Shown: positions 8,114 through 15,356, counted from the first letter of the stretch. The stretch: 17,088 nucleotides of DNA from VFZS01 sp964353255 (GCA_964353255.1 CAYGVJ010000112.1:1-17088); one strand, 5' to 3'. Program-made: numbers and translations. Notes: generated by a model from the letters alone, not told the origin.

Positions 8114-9292
8114 TCAGACCGATACTGGAACCAGTGCGGGCTCCGCAAGCCTGTTCGCCAAGTCAGTCAGGTTCGCCGCCGCAATGCTGTCCGGCTCATT
8201 CAGCGCCAGCGGCACCCCGGACTGGTAAGAGCTCGCGCAGAGTTCGGCGGCCGGCGGGATTACTCCCACGATCGGGCAGCCCAGTTGGACCTGGATGTCA
8301 GGCAGTGTCAAGGTGGAGCTCAGAGAATTCCTCGTGACCACCACCGCGCCGAGCCCGGGGTTGCGCCCCATCCAGGATCTGAGAAGCGCCACCATCACTT
8401 TGCCCGCTCCCACGCAGACCGGCTCTCGTTCCACTACCAGCATCATGAAGCTGCAACTGCCAGCCGCGCTCTGGCTGGCGTCGCACGGATGGGAGGGCAA
8501 ATCGACTATCACATAATCCGCCATCCCGGCGGCCGTGCTAACGATGGCTTCCGCCTGCTGGGGTTGAATCTCTTTGAAGTGGTCCGCGATTTGCGGGCCG
8601 AACAACGCTTTCAGCCCGCACGGGAGGCTCACCAAGCGCCTCTTCAGCGCCCTGCCGTCGATTTGCCCGGCATCCATATCGAGAAGGTCTCTCAGGTTGC
8701 CGCTCGGGGCCCGCTGGAACTGGAGGGAGAAAGCTCCGAAGTAGGACCTGAGCTCCAGCGCGATGACGCTCTTGCCTTGTTGAGCCAAGATAGCTGCCAC
8801 GTTCAGAGCGGCGGTGGTAGTGCCCACCCCGCCTTTGGCGCCGAGGAAGCCCAAGACTCTCCCGGGCTCCCTCCCCCGGCGCTCTGGCGAGCTCTCCGCC
8901 AAGGTCTTGTGTCGTTCGATGGCGAAACGAATGCAGCGCGCCATGGACTGGGGGTTCACGCTGCCCTTCACCAGATAATCCTGCGCCCCCTCGCGGGCCG
9001 CTCTAAGCGCCACCTCTTCGTCATCAAGGCCAGTGATGACGATCACCGGAAGGTTAGGCGCTTGGGCGCGCAGCTTGGAGAACGTCTCAAAGCCTTTGCT
9101 GTCGGGCAGCGAGAGGTCCAGCAGGACGACATCCATATCAGTCTGGGCGAGTTGTTTCAGCCCGCTCGAGAGCCGGTCAGCCCACCAGAGGTCTACCGAG
9201 GCGCCTGCCACCGCCAAAAGCGTCTCCCGAAGCAGTCGCGCGTCGGCCGGATTGTCTTCAATCACCAGGATCCTGGTTGGTGCGTTATCCAT
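8114..9292 (-). CDS. Receiver domain-CpaE/TadZ-like MinD-family ATPase (paralogue 1)
   Basis: 392 residues. Residues 1-130 are a receiver domain: IEDN at 11-14, D59 in VVLLDLSLPDS, K109 in DYLVKG. A short linker leads to a MinD/ParA-fold domain with the variant Walker A GAKGGVGTTT (151-160), typical of CpaE/TadZ. These proteins position Tad/Flp pilus or polar machinery. The usual DxD after strand 2 is absent (IALELRSYFG), so ATP turnover is doubtful, while the receiver looks functional. The ATG at 9292 is preferred (AGGGAG upstream); it overlaps the preceding regulator by 8 bases. GTG 9301 is possible, but its SD would touch the codon. A second, better preserved paralogue is divergently encoded at 10025. 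No pilus gene is in view, so the partner is inferred. Confidence 0.85.
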   Translation of the reverse strand: MDNAPTRILVIEDNPADARLLRETLLAVAGASVDLWWADRLSSGLKQLAQTDMDVVLLDLSLPDSKGFETFSKLRAQAPNLPVIVITGLDDEEVALRAAREGAQDYLVKGSVNPQSMARCIRFAIERHKTLAESSPERRGREPGRVLGFLGAKGGVGTTTAALNVAAILAQQGKSVIALELRSYFGAFSLQFQRAPSGNLRDLLDMDAGQIDGRALKRRLVSLPCGLKALFGPQIADHFKEIQPQQAEAIVSTAAGMADYVIVDLPSHPCDASQSAAGSCSFMMLVVEREPVCVGAGKVMVALLRSWMGRNPGLGAVVVTRNSLSSTLTLPDIQVQLGCPIVGVIPPAAELCASSYQSGVPLALNEPDSIAAANLTDLANRLAEPALVPVSV

Positions 9293-9740
9293 GTGATACA
9301 CTCCCTGGAAGCTTCACGACGACGAGCCAGAATTCGCTGAGCGCTTTGATGGCCTTGAGGAACCCGGCCAGGTCGATCGGCTTCGCCATATAACAATTGG
9401 CATGCAGGTCGTAGGCCATGCGAATATCCTGCGGCGCGTCCGAGCTTGTCAACACGACCACGGGAATGCTTCTGAGGTTCGGATCCTGCTTGACTTCCGC
9501 CAGGACCTCGAGGCCGCTCTTCCTCGGCATGCGGAGATCCAAGAGAATCAGATCCGGAGTGGGCGCAGTCAAGTACTGGCCTTCACGTCGCAAACACTGA
9601 ATTGCCTCGACGCCATCGGGCACCACGCTCAGCAGGGCGGCCGGCGCTGCTGCCCTGAAACCCTCCGCCACCAGGCGAGCGTCTCCAGGGTTGTCATCAA
9701 CCAGCAGGACCTCAGGGGGCCTGGTTCTCGTCGCCTTCAT
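9285..9740 (-). CDS. Single-domain response regulator (Rcp1-like)
   Basis: 151 residues forming one receiver domain and nothing else. Acidic pair DD at about 15-16 (LLVDDNPGDARL), phospho-acceptor in LILLDLRMPRKSG, threonine switch VVLTSS, and the lysine in CYMAKPIDL. The PDLILLDLRMPRKSGLEVL pattern with an extended loop before it is typical of the Rcp1 group, which is usually phosphorylated by phytochrome-like HisKA kinases. The PAS kinase at 266-1765 has that type of HisKA, so the two may pair (inference). The start is ATG 9740. It shares a transcript with the receiver-CpaE gene, which starts before this one stops. A near-consensus sigma-28 promoter stands about 80 bp upstream. Confidence 0.92.
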   Translation of the reverse strand: MKATRTRPPEVLLVDDNPGDARLVAEGFRAAAPAALLSVVPDGVEAIQCLRREGQYLTAPTPDLILLDLRMPRKSGLEVLAEVKQDPNLRSIPVVVLTSSDAPQDIRMAYDLHANCYMAKPIDLAGFLKAIKALSEFWLVVVKLPGSVSHG

Positions 9741-9818
9741 TTCCCGGCCTGGGCTCCTGCGGTGCTCTCGATGAGCGCATACCCCCGCGCCTTCCTCTCG
9801 GAGCCTCCTAGACTACTC

Positions 9819-9845
9819 TTATCGGATGACCAGCCTTAAACTTTA
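9819..9845 (-). promoter_or_regulatory. Near-consensus sigma-28 (FliA) promoter of the response regulator-CpaE operon
   Basis: Minus strand TAAAGTTT (9845-9838), exactly 11 bases, then TCCGATAA (9826-9819). This equals the enterobacterial FliA consensus TAAAGTTT-N11-GCCGATAA at 15 of 16 positions with the correct spacer. The predicted start is near 9812, giving a leader of about 70 nt before ATG 9740. Confidence 0.8.
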
Positions 9846-9907
9846 CCGAAGGCGCCGTTCCGGAGAACGCCCCAAGAACGCATGATCTGGTATGGCGATG
9901 GGCGGCC

Positions 9908-9935
9908 TAAAGTCACCGTCCCGCCCGGCCGATAT
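9908..9935 (+). promoter_or_regulatory. Sigma-28-like promoter of the divergent receiver-CpaE gene
   Basis: Plus strand TAAAGTCA (9908-9915), 12 bases, then GCCGATAT (9928-9935), close to the SigD form TAAA-N14/16-GCCGATAT. The predicted start is about 9943, 82 nt before ATG 10025. It is divergent from the site at 9819-9845, with 62 bp between the two -35 elements. Confidence 0.7.
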
Positions 9936-10024
9936 CGAGAGAGGGCGCTCCTGGGCTGCATCGGCTCGTTCGGTCGGCGGAGACATCCCTCTGAGTTCAT
10001 GGCTGGCTCGCAAAGGAACACGGA

Positions 10025-11242
10025 ATGATCCGGCATCTTATCGAGCCCGCAGCGACGGGCTCACCCCGGGATCATGAGTCCGCCACGAAGATTCTGCTGG
10101 TCGAGGACAACCCCGCAGACGCCCGCCTGGTGCAAGAAACCCTGACCTCGCAAAGCATCGTCAAATTCAAGGTGGTGCATGTTGGCCGCTTGGGGGCAGC
10201 CCTGGAACGCCTCAGCGGAGAGCACTTTGATGTTGTGCTGTTGGATATGTCGCTTCCCGACAGCCGAGGCCTTGATACACTCGCGCGCATGCGGCGTCAG
10301 ACGGCATCTGTTCCGATTGTGGTTCTCAGCGGCCTGGCAGATGAAACCGTGGCAATGAAGGCGGTGAGGGAAGGCGCGCAAGACTACCTGGTGAAAGGAA
10401 ATGCAGATGGCGACGTACTCGCGCGCTGCATTCGTTTCGCCATCGAGAGGCACCTTGGCTCCTCCGCACGCTCGCGGGAAGAGGAGCAGCGCATACCATG
10501 CAAGATGCTGGGATTCCTGGGCAGCAAGGGCGGCGTAGGCGCCACAACCATTGCCTGCTCCTTCGCCATGGCCCTGCAAAGCGAAACTAAGCAAACGGTC
10601 CTCCTCGCCGATTTCGACTTCGAGTCTAGTGTCTTAGGCTTCCTTCTGGGGGTGCAGTCGCAGTATTCCCTAATGGACGCTCTCAGGAATGCGGACCGCC
10701 TGGACGCGAGTCTATGGAAATCCCTGGTATGCAGTAAAAGTCCCGGTCTCGAAATCATCACCGCCCCCGCCCCCGCCCTGGTGATGCCGGAGGAGGAGGT
10801 CGGAGCAGAACAGTTTCAGCAGGTCCTTGGGTTCCTGCGTGCTAATTACCAGTGGCTGGTTGCCGACCTGGGGAGTGGCTTTAATCTGCATTTCAGGAGG
10901 GTGCTGGGAGACCTCGATCAAATCTACGTCGTCACCACCCCGGAGTTAGCGGCCCTTCGTCAGGCGCGGTTGATGGTCCAAAGCTTGAAGCAACCGGAGT
11001 GCGACGGAGACCGTCTCCGCCTGGTGCTCAACGACGTGCCGAAACGACACCCTTTCTCTGTGCGCGAGTTCCAGGAAGCGCTGGGCTTCCCCATTTGGGC
11101 GACGATACCGCACGTTCCGGAACTCCGCGAAAATCACGGAGGATCGACCTCACTACCGAGGATCCCCGCGGTCGTGGAAGCCGTTGCCAAGCTGGCAGAA
11201 CAGGTAGCCGGCATCCCTGAACAGAAGGCGAAAGGAAAATAA
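10025..11242 (+). CDS. Receiver domain-CpaE/TadZ-like MinD-family ATPase (paralogue 2)
   Basis: 405 residues with the same architecture as the gene at 8114-9292. The receiver domain occupies about 22-145 (VEDN at 26-29, D74 in VVLLDMSLPDS, K124 in DYLVKG). The MinD/ParA-fold domain is at 160-395 with Walker A-like GSKGGVGATT (166-175) and an intact DFD at 196-198, which paralogue 1 lacks. The start is ATG 10025 with AAAGGA about 9 bases upstream. The shared DYLVKG and CIRFAIERH stretches show that the two genes are duplicates now transcribed from divergent sigma-28-like promoters. Probable role: phosphorylation-controlled positioning of a polar or pilus apparatus, by analogy with CpaE/TadZ. 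The stop TAA lies in the arm of a long inverted repeat. The C-terminus is Lys-rich. Confidence 0.88.
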   Translation: MIRHLIEPAATGSPRDHESATKILLVEDNPADARLVQETLTSQSIVKFKVVHVGRLGAALERLSGEHFDVVLLDMSLPDSRGLDTLARMRRQTASVPIVVLSGLADETVAMKAVREGAQDYLVKGNADGDVLARCIRFAIERHLGSSARSREEEQRIPCKMLGFLGSKGGVGATTIACSFAMALQSETKQTVLLADFDFESSVLGFLLGVQSQYSLMDALRNADRLDASLWKSLVCSKSPGLEIITAPAPALVMPEEEVGAEQFQQVLGFLRANYQWLVADLGSGFNLHFRRVLGDLDQIYVVTTPELAALRQARLMVQSLKQPECDGDRLRLVLNDVPKRHPFSVREFQEALGFPIWATIPHVPELRENHGGSTSLPRIPAVVEAVAKLAEQVAGIPEQKAKGK

Positions 11243-11325
11243 GCCGGGACAGTACACTCAAACACCATTTCTTGCCCTGCCCGGCGGTCTTCAGAAAAGG
11301 TGTTTGAGTGTACTGTCCCGGCTTA
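11240..11325. terminator. Long inverted repeat between convergent genes; probable bidirectional terminator of mobile origin
   Basis: A perfect 27-bp inverted repeat (11240-11266 and 11299-11325), extended inward by a 5-bp stem after one mismatch, with a 20-base loop. It starts and ends with the TAA stop codons of the two convergent genes, so it supplies or overlaps both. The arm sequence (GGGACAGTACACTCAAACACC core) is non-coding and too long and too perfect for an ordinary terminator. It could be a RAYT/MITE-type remnant. No T-tract or flanking duplication is seen. Confidence 0.6.
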
Positions 11326-11871
11326 CCGGGCCGGAATCGTCCAGTAGTAGATCCGGTGCCCGTTGACCTCGGTTTCCTTCTCCGGCGCCCAGTCCCCCAT
11401 GTCATGCGAGTGGGAGACGATGCGGGTGCCGGGTTTCAGCTCGCTCCACAGCTTGGGCCGGAGCTTGAGGTTCACCCAGGGCAGCAGATAGAGTGTCACC
11501 ACGGTGGCTTCGCGGAGGTCGGCTTCAAAGAGATCCTGATTCACGAATCTCACGCGGTCAGTCACGCGGGACTTGCGGGCGTTCTCCTGGGCCTCCTTGA
11601 TCCGCTGCGGGTCGATGTCGATGCCTACGCCGCGCGCGCCGAATTTCTCGGCGGCCGCGATTACGATGCGCCCGTCGCCGCAGCCCAGGTCATAAACCAC
11701 ATCGCCCTTCTTGACGCCGGCCAGCTTCAGCATCTCCAGCACTATCGCCGGCGACGACGGCTCATAGCGCGCGTCGGGGACGCGCCTCGGCGGGGCTTCC
11801 TGCGCCCCGGCGGAGGCCGTGCTCAGGGACAAGGCAAAGAAAACGAACAGAGAAGTTGCCGCTGATCGCAT
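11323..11871 (-). CDS. Class I SAM-dependent methyltransferase with Sec signal peptide
   Basis: 182 residues. Residues 1-23 form a signal peptide: basic n-region (MR), hydrophobic stretch FVFFALSLS, and AGA at 21-23 before QE as a signal peptidase I site. The rest is a compact Rossmann methyltransferase with motif I VVYDLGCGDGRIVI (58-71), GIDIDP as motif II, and VNQDLFEAD as motif III. The YEPSSPAIVLEMLKLAGV lead-in resembles small Dot1-like or lysine-methyltransferase-type bacterial proteins. The substrate is unknown. Export is odd because SAM is cytoplasmic. ATG 11871 has GGAAGGAG about 11 bases upstream. It lies 33 bp after the GH28 stop in the same direction, so probably one transcript. 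It ends inside the convergent inverted repeat. Confidence 0.85.
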   Translation of the reverse strand: MRSAATSLFVFFALSLSTASAGAQEAPPRRVPDARYEPSSPAIVLEMLKLAGVKKGDVVYDLGCGDGRIVIAAAEKFGARGVGIDIDPQRIKEAQENARKSRVTDRVRFVNQDLFEADLREATVVTLYLLPWVNLKLRPKLWSELKPGTRIVSHSHDMGDWAPEKETEVNGHRIYYWTIPAR

Positions 11872-11904
11872 CGCAGTTTTGCTCCTTCCTCAGCCGCCGG
11901 TCCC

Positions 11905-13326
11905 TCACGCGGGAGCGACCATCTTGCCGTTGACCTTCACCCCGGTGAGCCGCAGCCCTTCGACGTTCTCGACGACGTCGGGTTTGGCGACGTTCTCGAA
12001 GGTGCACTCCTCCAGACGAAGATCCCTAATCGGCGAGGAGGGGAATCCTCGGAGGTACAGGACGTACCTGCTCTTCTGGCAGGAGACGTTCCGGACTTCG
12101 ATGTCGCGCACGACCGGCTGATACGGGCCCTTGGCGCCCTCTTCATAGAAGAAGTCCACGTGCACTACCGCGTCGGCGACCTGCCCAACGGTGACGTTCC
12201 GCATGCGGATGTGCTCGATCACGCCGCCGCGCACGGCGTTGGTCTTGAGCCGCAGCGCGCGGTCCAGGTTCGGACTGTCCATGCGGCAGTCCTCGGCGAA
12301 TACGTTGCGGACGTCCCCGGACACCTCGCTGCCGATCGTCACGCCGCCGTGTCCGTCCTTCATGGTGCAGCCCCGGATGACAATGTTCTCGGAGGGCGTC
12401 TTCACGCGGCGCCCGTCGCGGTTTCGCCCCGACTTGATGGCGATGCAGTCGTCGCCGGTGTCGAACACGCAGTCCTGGATCAGCACGTCTCGGGAGGATT
12501 CCGGATTGCAGCCGTCATTGTTCGGCCCGTGACTTACCACCGTGACCTTGCGCACGGTGACGTTGGTGCATAAGCATGGGTGGATTTCCCACATCGGCGA
12601 GTTTCTGACCGAGACGCCCTCGACCAGGACGTTCTGGCAGCGGTAGAACTGGATGAACTGCGGCCGCAGGTAATGGCCCGCGCCGAAGACGCGCTCGGTC
12701 GGGGGCACGTCGCGCTCGCCCATTTCAAACAGGGCGTTGCGGTCAGCCCGCGCGTTGGGGTCTCCCTGCCGCCATCCGCAATTGCTCCTTCCCACCCAGG
12801 GCCACCAGTGCTCGCAGTTGGCTTGCCCGTCCAGAATTCCGGCGCCGGTCACGGCGACATCCTGTTGCTCGTAGGCGTACACGAAGGGCGAGTAGTTCAT
12901 GCACTCGACGCCTTCCCAGCGGGTGAAAACCACCGGCAGGTAGAGGCGCGGGTCGGGGCTGAACCGGAGCGTCGCCCCGGCGGAGACATGCAGGTTGACC
13001 CTGCTCCGGAGATGTATGGCGCCGGTGAGGAAGTCGCCGGCGGGCGCTACGACGCGGCCGCCTCCCGCCCGGCTGCACTCCGCGATCGCGCGCCGGATGG
13101 CTTCCGTCGAATCCGTCTTCCCGTCCCCCACCGCCCCGTATCGCGTGATGTCGAACTGGCGGTTGGGAAAAACCGGGGGCTTGATGCGCGCGAGGATTCG
13201 AGCTGCCTCGCTCCAGTCGTCTCCCGCCGCTATTGACGGATACCGCACAGCCAGCAGGCCCGCGCCGGCGGCCGCCGACCGCAGGAACCCGCGCCGGGTG
13301 GCAGTCGCAGGTGTGCTCTTCGTCAT
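11905..13326 (-). CDS. Glycoside hydrolase family 28 (polygalacturonase-like), Tat-exported
   Basis: 473 residues. The N-terminus TRRGFLRSAAAGAGLLAV is a twin-arginine signal. The body is a right-handed beta-helix: FDITRYGAVGDGKTDSTEAI (58-77) is the usual GH28 entry. The active-site signatures are present: GPNNDGCNP with D271, DTGDDC with D292/D293, GHGG with H326, and LRLKT (R359, K361). These hydrolyse alpha-1,4-galacturonosyl or rhamnogalacturonan linkages by inversion; exo versus endo action cannot be told. ATG 13326 is preceded by GGGGGA at a normal distance. The gene is co-directional with the enolase-superfamily and DapA-like genes upstream but separated from them by brnTA. With rhamnose isomerase nearby, rhamnogalacturonan is a plausible substrate (inference). 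Confidence 0.92.
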   Translation of the reverse strand: MTKSTPATATRRGFLRSAAAGAGLLAVRYPSIAAGDDWSEAARILARIKPPVFPNRQFDITRYGAVGDGKTDSTEAIRRAIAECSRAGGGRVVAPAGDFLTGAIHLRSRVNLHVSAGATLRFSPDPRLYLPVVFTRWEGVECMNYSPFVYAYEQQDVAVTGAGILDGQANCEHWWPWVGRSNCGWRQGDPNARADRNALFEMGERDVPPTERVFGAGHYLRPQFIQFYRCQNVLVEGVSVRNSPMWEIHPCLCTNVTVRKVTVVSHGPNNDGCNPESSRDVLIQDCVFDTGDDCIAIKSGRNRDGRRVKTPSENIVIRGCTMKDGHGGVTIGSEVSGDVRNVFAEDCRMDSPNLDRALRLKTNAVRGGVIEHIRMRNVTVGQVADAVVHVDFFYEEGAKGPYQPVVRDIEVRNVSCQKSRYVLYLRGFPSSPIRDLRLEECTFENVAKPDVVENVEGLRLTGVKVNGKMVAPA

Positions 13327-13413
13327 TTCTCAGGTCCCCCTATCGAGGTGTGGCACATCCAAGGAATTGTAGCGCGACGGGCGTGCCTCGCGGGATCAAG
13401 CTTCTTCGCCCGC

Positions 13414-13668
13414 TCAGCCCGTTTTGCGCAGCTCCTCGCGGATGACCCGCCGGAGCGTGCTCTCCAACGGTTCCCTGGCGGACGCGACATGCCGTTGCAG
13501 CGCGTCGTTTATCAGACTCTGGTAGTTGCCGCCGCCGGCCTTGTGGACCTGCTCGCGGAACCACGCCAATAGGTCATTGTCGAGCCGGATGGTGATGCGG
13601 CTCTTGCCCGGAGCTGGTTTGACCACCGGGCCACGTTTGGCCTTCGAAAAATCGTATTCGCGCCTCAT
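13414..13668 (-). CDS. brnA: BrnA-family antitoxin
   Basis: 84 residues. The family core is clear: SRITIRLDNDLLAWFREQV followed by GGGNYQSLINDALQRH, a ribbon-helix-helix DNA-binding fold (BrnA / DUF4415). BrnA neutralises BrnT by direct contact and represses the promoter of the pair. ATG 13668 overlaps the toxin stop in ATGA, so the two are translationally coupled, in the toxin-first order typical of brnTA. The charged C-terminal tail (RVIREELRKTG) is slightly longer than the minimal family domain. 87 bp separate it from the GH28 gene. Confidence 0.9.
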   Translation of the reverse strand: MRREYDFSKAKRGPVVKPAPGKSRITIRLDNDLLAWFREQVHKAGGGNYQSLINDALQRHVASAREPLESTLRRVIREELRKTG

Positions 13669-13937
13669 GCTCCTTCCTCGTACTGCCTCCGCTCACGCGC
13701 CGTCGCCGGCCGGGCGGAGATCAAGCGAATGCGGGTTCCCCGCCACGTGTAGACCACAACCAGGAATCGGCCGAGCGAGTCTCTTCCAAGAGTGATCCAC
13801 CGCTGCTCAAATTCGGCGGCGAGGTCCTCCAATGTGAGCGCCGACTCGTCCTCCAGAACGCTGACGGCATCGGCGAAGTCTATGCCGTGTTTCCGCCGGT
13901 TCAGCTCTGCCTTGGCCGGGTCCCACTCGAAGCTCAC
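13665..13937 (-). CDS. brnT: BrnT-family ribonuclease toxin
   Basis: 90 residues from GTG 13937: VSFEWDPAKAELNRRKHGI is the characteristic BrnT (DUF497) start, followed by FADAVSVLED, RWITLGRDSLGRFLVVVYT, and the C-terminal IRLISARPATARERRQYEE. BrnT has a RelE-like fold and cleaves RNA to arrest growth. The frame stays open to a GTG at 14039, but those 34 extra residues have no family similarity, and a promoter (13944-13972) falls inside them, so the short form is preferred. No Shine-Dalgarno precedes GTG 13937; the message may be leaderless. The module sits inside an otherwise metabolic gene series, suggesting later acquisition. Confidence 0.88.
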   Translation of the reverse strand: MSFEWDPAKAELNRRKHGIDFADAVSVLEDESALTLEDLAAEFEQRWITLGRDSLGRFLVVVYTWRGTRIRLISARPATARERRQYEEGA

Positions 13938-13943
13938 CGTTTC

Positions 13944-13972
13944 AGTATATGTACGTTCGTGCACCTGCGCAA
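13944..13972 (-). promoter_or_regulatory. Candidate leaderless promoter of brnTA
   Basis: Minus strand TTGCGC (13972-13967), a 17-base spacer, then TATACT (13949-13944). Only six bases separate TATACT from GTG 13937, so initiation at the normal distance would fall on or beside the start codon and give a leaderless mRNA. This agrees with the lack of any Shine-Dalgarno there. BrnA would be expected to bind this region. Confidence 0.55.
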
Positions 13973-14022
13973 CGGAGAGCGACGCCTTCGGGGTAACATC
14001 CTGTGGGCGTTGGCGGTGACTT

Positions 14023-14041
14023 CCGTGGTTCCTTACCACGG
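14023..14041 (-). terminator. Hairpin just after the enolase-superfamily gene
   Basis: CCGTGGT and ACCACGG form a perfect 7-bp stem with a 5-base loop, starting four bases after the stop codon at 14046. It would separate the sugar-enzyme transcript from brnTA. No T-run follows on the minus strand, so intrinsic termination is uncertain. Confidence 0.4.
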
Positions 14042-14045
14042 GCTC

Positions 14046-15356
14046 TCAGCGGTCAATCCGCTTCGTGATCCTGTCCAGGGCGTCACGGTCGAGCGGGTAG
14101 CCCAAACCCGGCGCCGTCGGCGCGTGAACGTAGCCGTCCTTGTCGATGCGGAAGCGGTCCTTGTGGTAGACGCGGTCCGTGAGGCTGGCGGGGTAAGGCA
14201 TCTCGAACCAGTAGGCGTTCGGCAGCGCCAGTTCCAAGTGGAAGTGCACCGCTAGGTCCATTACGTTGCCCCAGTTGTGCGGCGTGCACGGCAAGCCGAA
14301 AGCGTCGGCCAGCAGGCCGACTCTCATCGAGCCGCTGATCCCGCCGACGTTGTCCGCGATCAGCCGCACGATGTCGAGCGCTCCCCGGAGAATGTAATCG
14401 CCGTAGCCGTGCACCGACGTGATGAACTCGCCGACTTCGATGGGTAAGTCCAGGGCCCGGCGCAGCTCGATCAGCCCTTCGATGTCAGTGGTGGGTATAG
14501 GGTCTTCGAAAGAGACGTACCCCAGCTCGTCCAGCAAACGCCCGACTCTCAGCGCTTCGAAGCGGTTGTACCGCTGCACCGGGTCGAACAGGAGCGTGAA
14601 GTCGTCTCCCACCGCTTTGCGGACCTCTCTGATCTCCTCCATGTGCCCCACGTAGGCCGGGATTGCGCCGCCGGAGGCACGCTGGCCCCCGCCGGGGTGG
14701 ATCTTGTAGGCTTCGTAGCCTTCCGCCTTGGCTTTGAGCGCCTCCGGGCCGAACTCTTCCACCGTGCCGAGATGGAGCGAGCTGGCATACGCCAACATCC
14801 GCTCCTTGACGCCACCCAGGATCTTGTAGATCGGGCGGTTCACCGCCTTGCCCAGAATGTCCCAGAGGCAGACGTCGATGGCCGCGGCGTGCAGGTCCGG
14901 CTCGGAGCTGGCGGCGCGTCTGGCTACACCGGAGTATCCGCCCGCGAACCCGCCCCGGCCTCCGAACCGTGTGCCGCCTCCCCCTCGCCGCGCCGGGGAG
15001 GAAGCCAGGGTGGGAAGAAGGTCGATGACGCTCTTGCCCAGACAGACGCCTTTGGCATATTCGAGCCATCCCGGAGGGTTGCCCCGGTTGCCCAACGTGT
15101 AGTTACCCTCGATCCCGCCATTGGTCACCAGAGCGACGATCTCCCCGCTCTCCGGGCTGTTGAGCCGGCGGATGTCCTCCAGGTCCGCTACATAGACTCT
15201 GGCTTCCTTGATGCTGAGGTCGGGCAAGTCGGCCGGCTTGATCCCGGCTGCCTGAGCGGCCGCCAGCGCCGGGTCGGCCAGCACCGCCGCTCCCGCCATG
15301 GCGCCAACTGCGGAGGCGCCCAGAAAAGTGCGGCGCGATATCTCACGGGTTGCCAT
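14046..15356 (-). CDS. Mandelate racemase/muconate lactonizing (enolase superfamily) enzyme, Tat-exported
   Basis: 436 residues. SRRTFLGASAVGAMAGAAV at 8-26 is a twin-arginine signal. The C-terminal barrel has the superfamily's parts: K218-x-H220 in AYKIHPGGG at the KxK position, metal ligands D258 (LLFDPVQ), E284 (SFEDPIP) and E310 (EVGEF), and a probable D335-H360 dyad (IADNVGG, TPHNWGN). These enzymes abstract a proton next to a carboxylate, often dehydrating sugar acids. An aldonate or uronate substrate fits the neighbours, but K-x-H does not identify it. Residues 121-147 are a Gly/Arg-rich insertion (RRGGGGTRFGGRGG). ATG 15356 has AGGAG eight bases upstream. It follows the DapA-like gene by 43 bp and probably shares its transcript. 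Confidence 0.9.
   Translation of the reverse strand: MATREISRRTFLGASAVGAMAGAAVLADPALAAAQAAGIKPADLPDLSIKEARVYVADLEDIRRLNSPESGEIVALVTNGGIEGNYTLGNRGNPPGWLEYAKGVCLGKSVIDLLPTLASSPARRGGGGTRFGGRGGFAGGYSGVARRAASSEPDLHAAAIDVCLWDILGKAVNRPIYKILGGVKERMLAYASSLHLGTVEEFGPEALKAKAEGYEAYKIHPGGGQRASGGAIPAYVGHMEEIREVRKAVGDDFTLLFDPVQRYNRFEALRVGRLLDELGYVSFEDPIPTTDIEGLIELRRALDLPIEVGEFITSVHGYGDYILRGALDIVRLIADNVGGISGSMRVGLLADAFGLPCTPHNWGNVMDLAVHFHLELALPNAYWFEMPYPASLTDRVYHKDRFRIDKDGYVHAPTAPGLGYPLDRDALDRITKRIDR

Noticed and set aside
9882..10028. 48-codon plus-strand frame whose TGA overlaps ATG 10025 (ATGA)
   Set aside because: The overlap looks like coupling, but the sigma-28-like promoter lies inside the frame, the peptide is unlike any family, and no good SD precedes it.
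13366..13371. TACAAT as a -10 box for the GH28 gene (minus strand)
   Set aside because: No acceptable -35 at 16-18 bp; the nearest TTGATC is 22 bp away, so support is too weak to list as a feature.
14083..15069. Additional frames antisense or shifted within the enolase-superfamily gene
   Set aside because: They shadow a conserved coding sequence with intact catalytic motifs.
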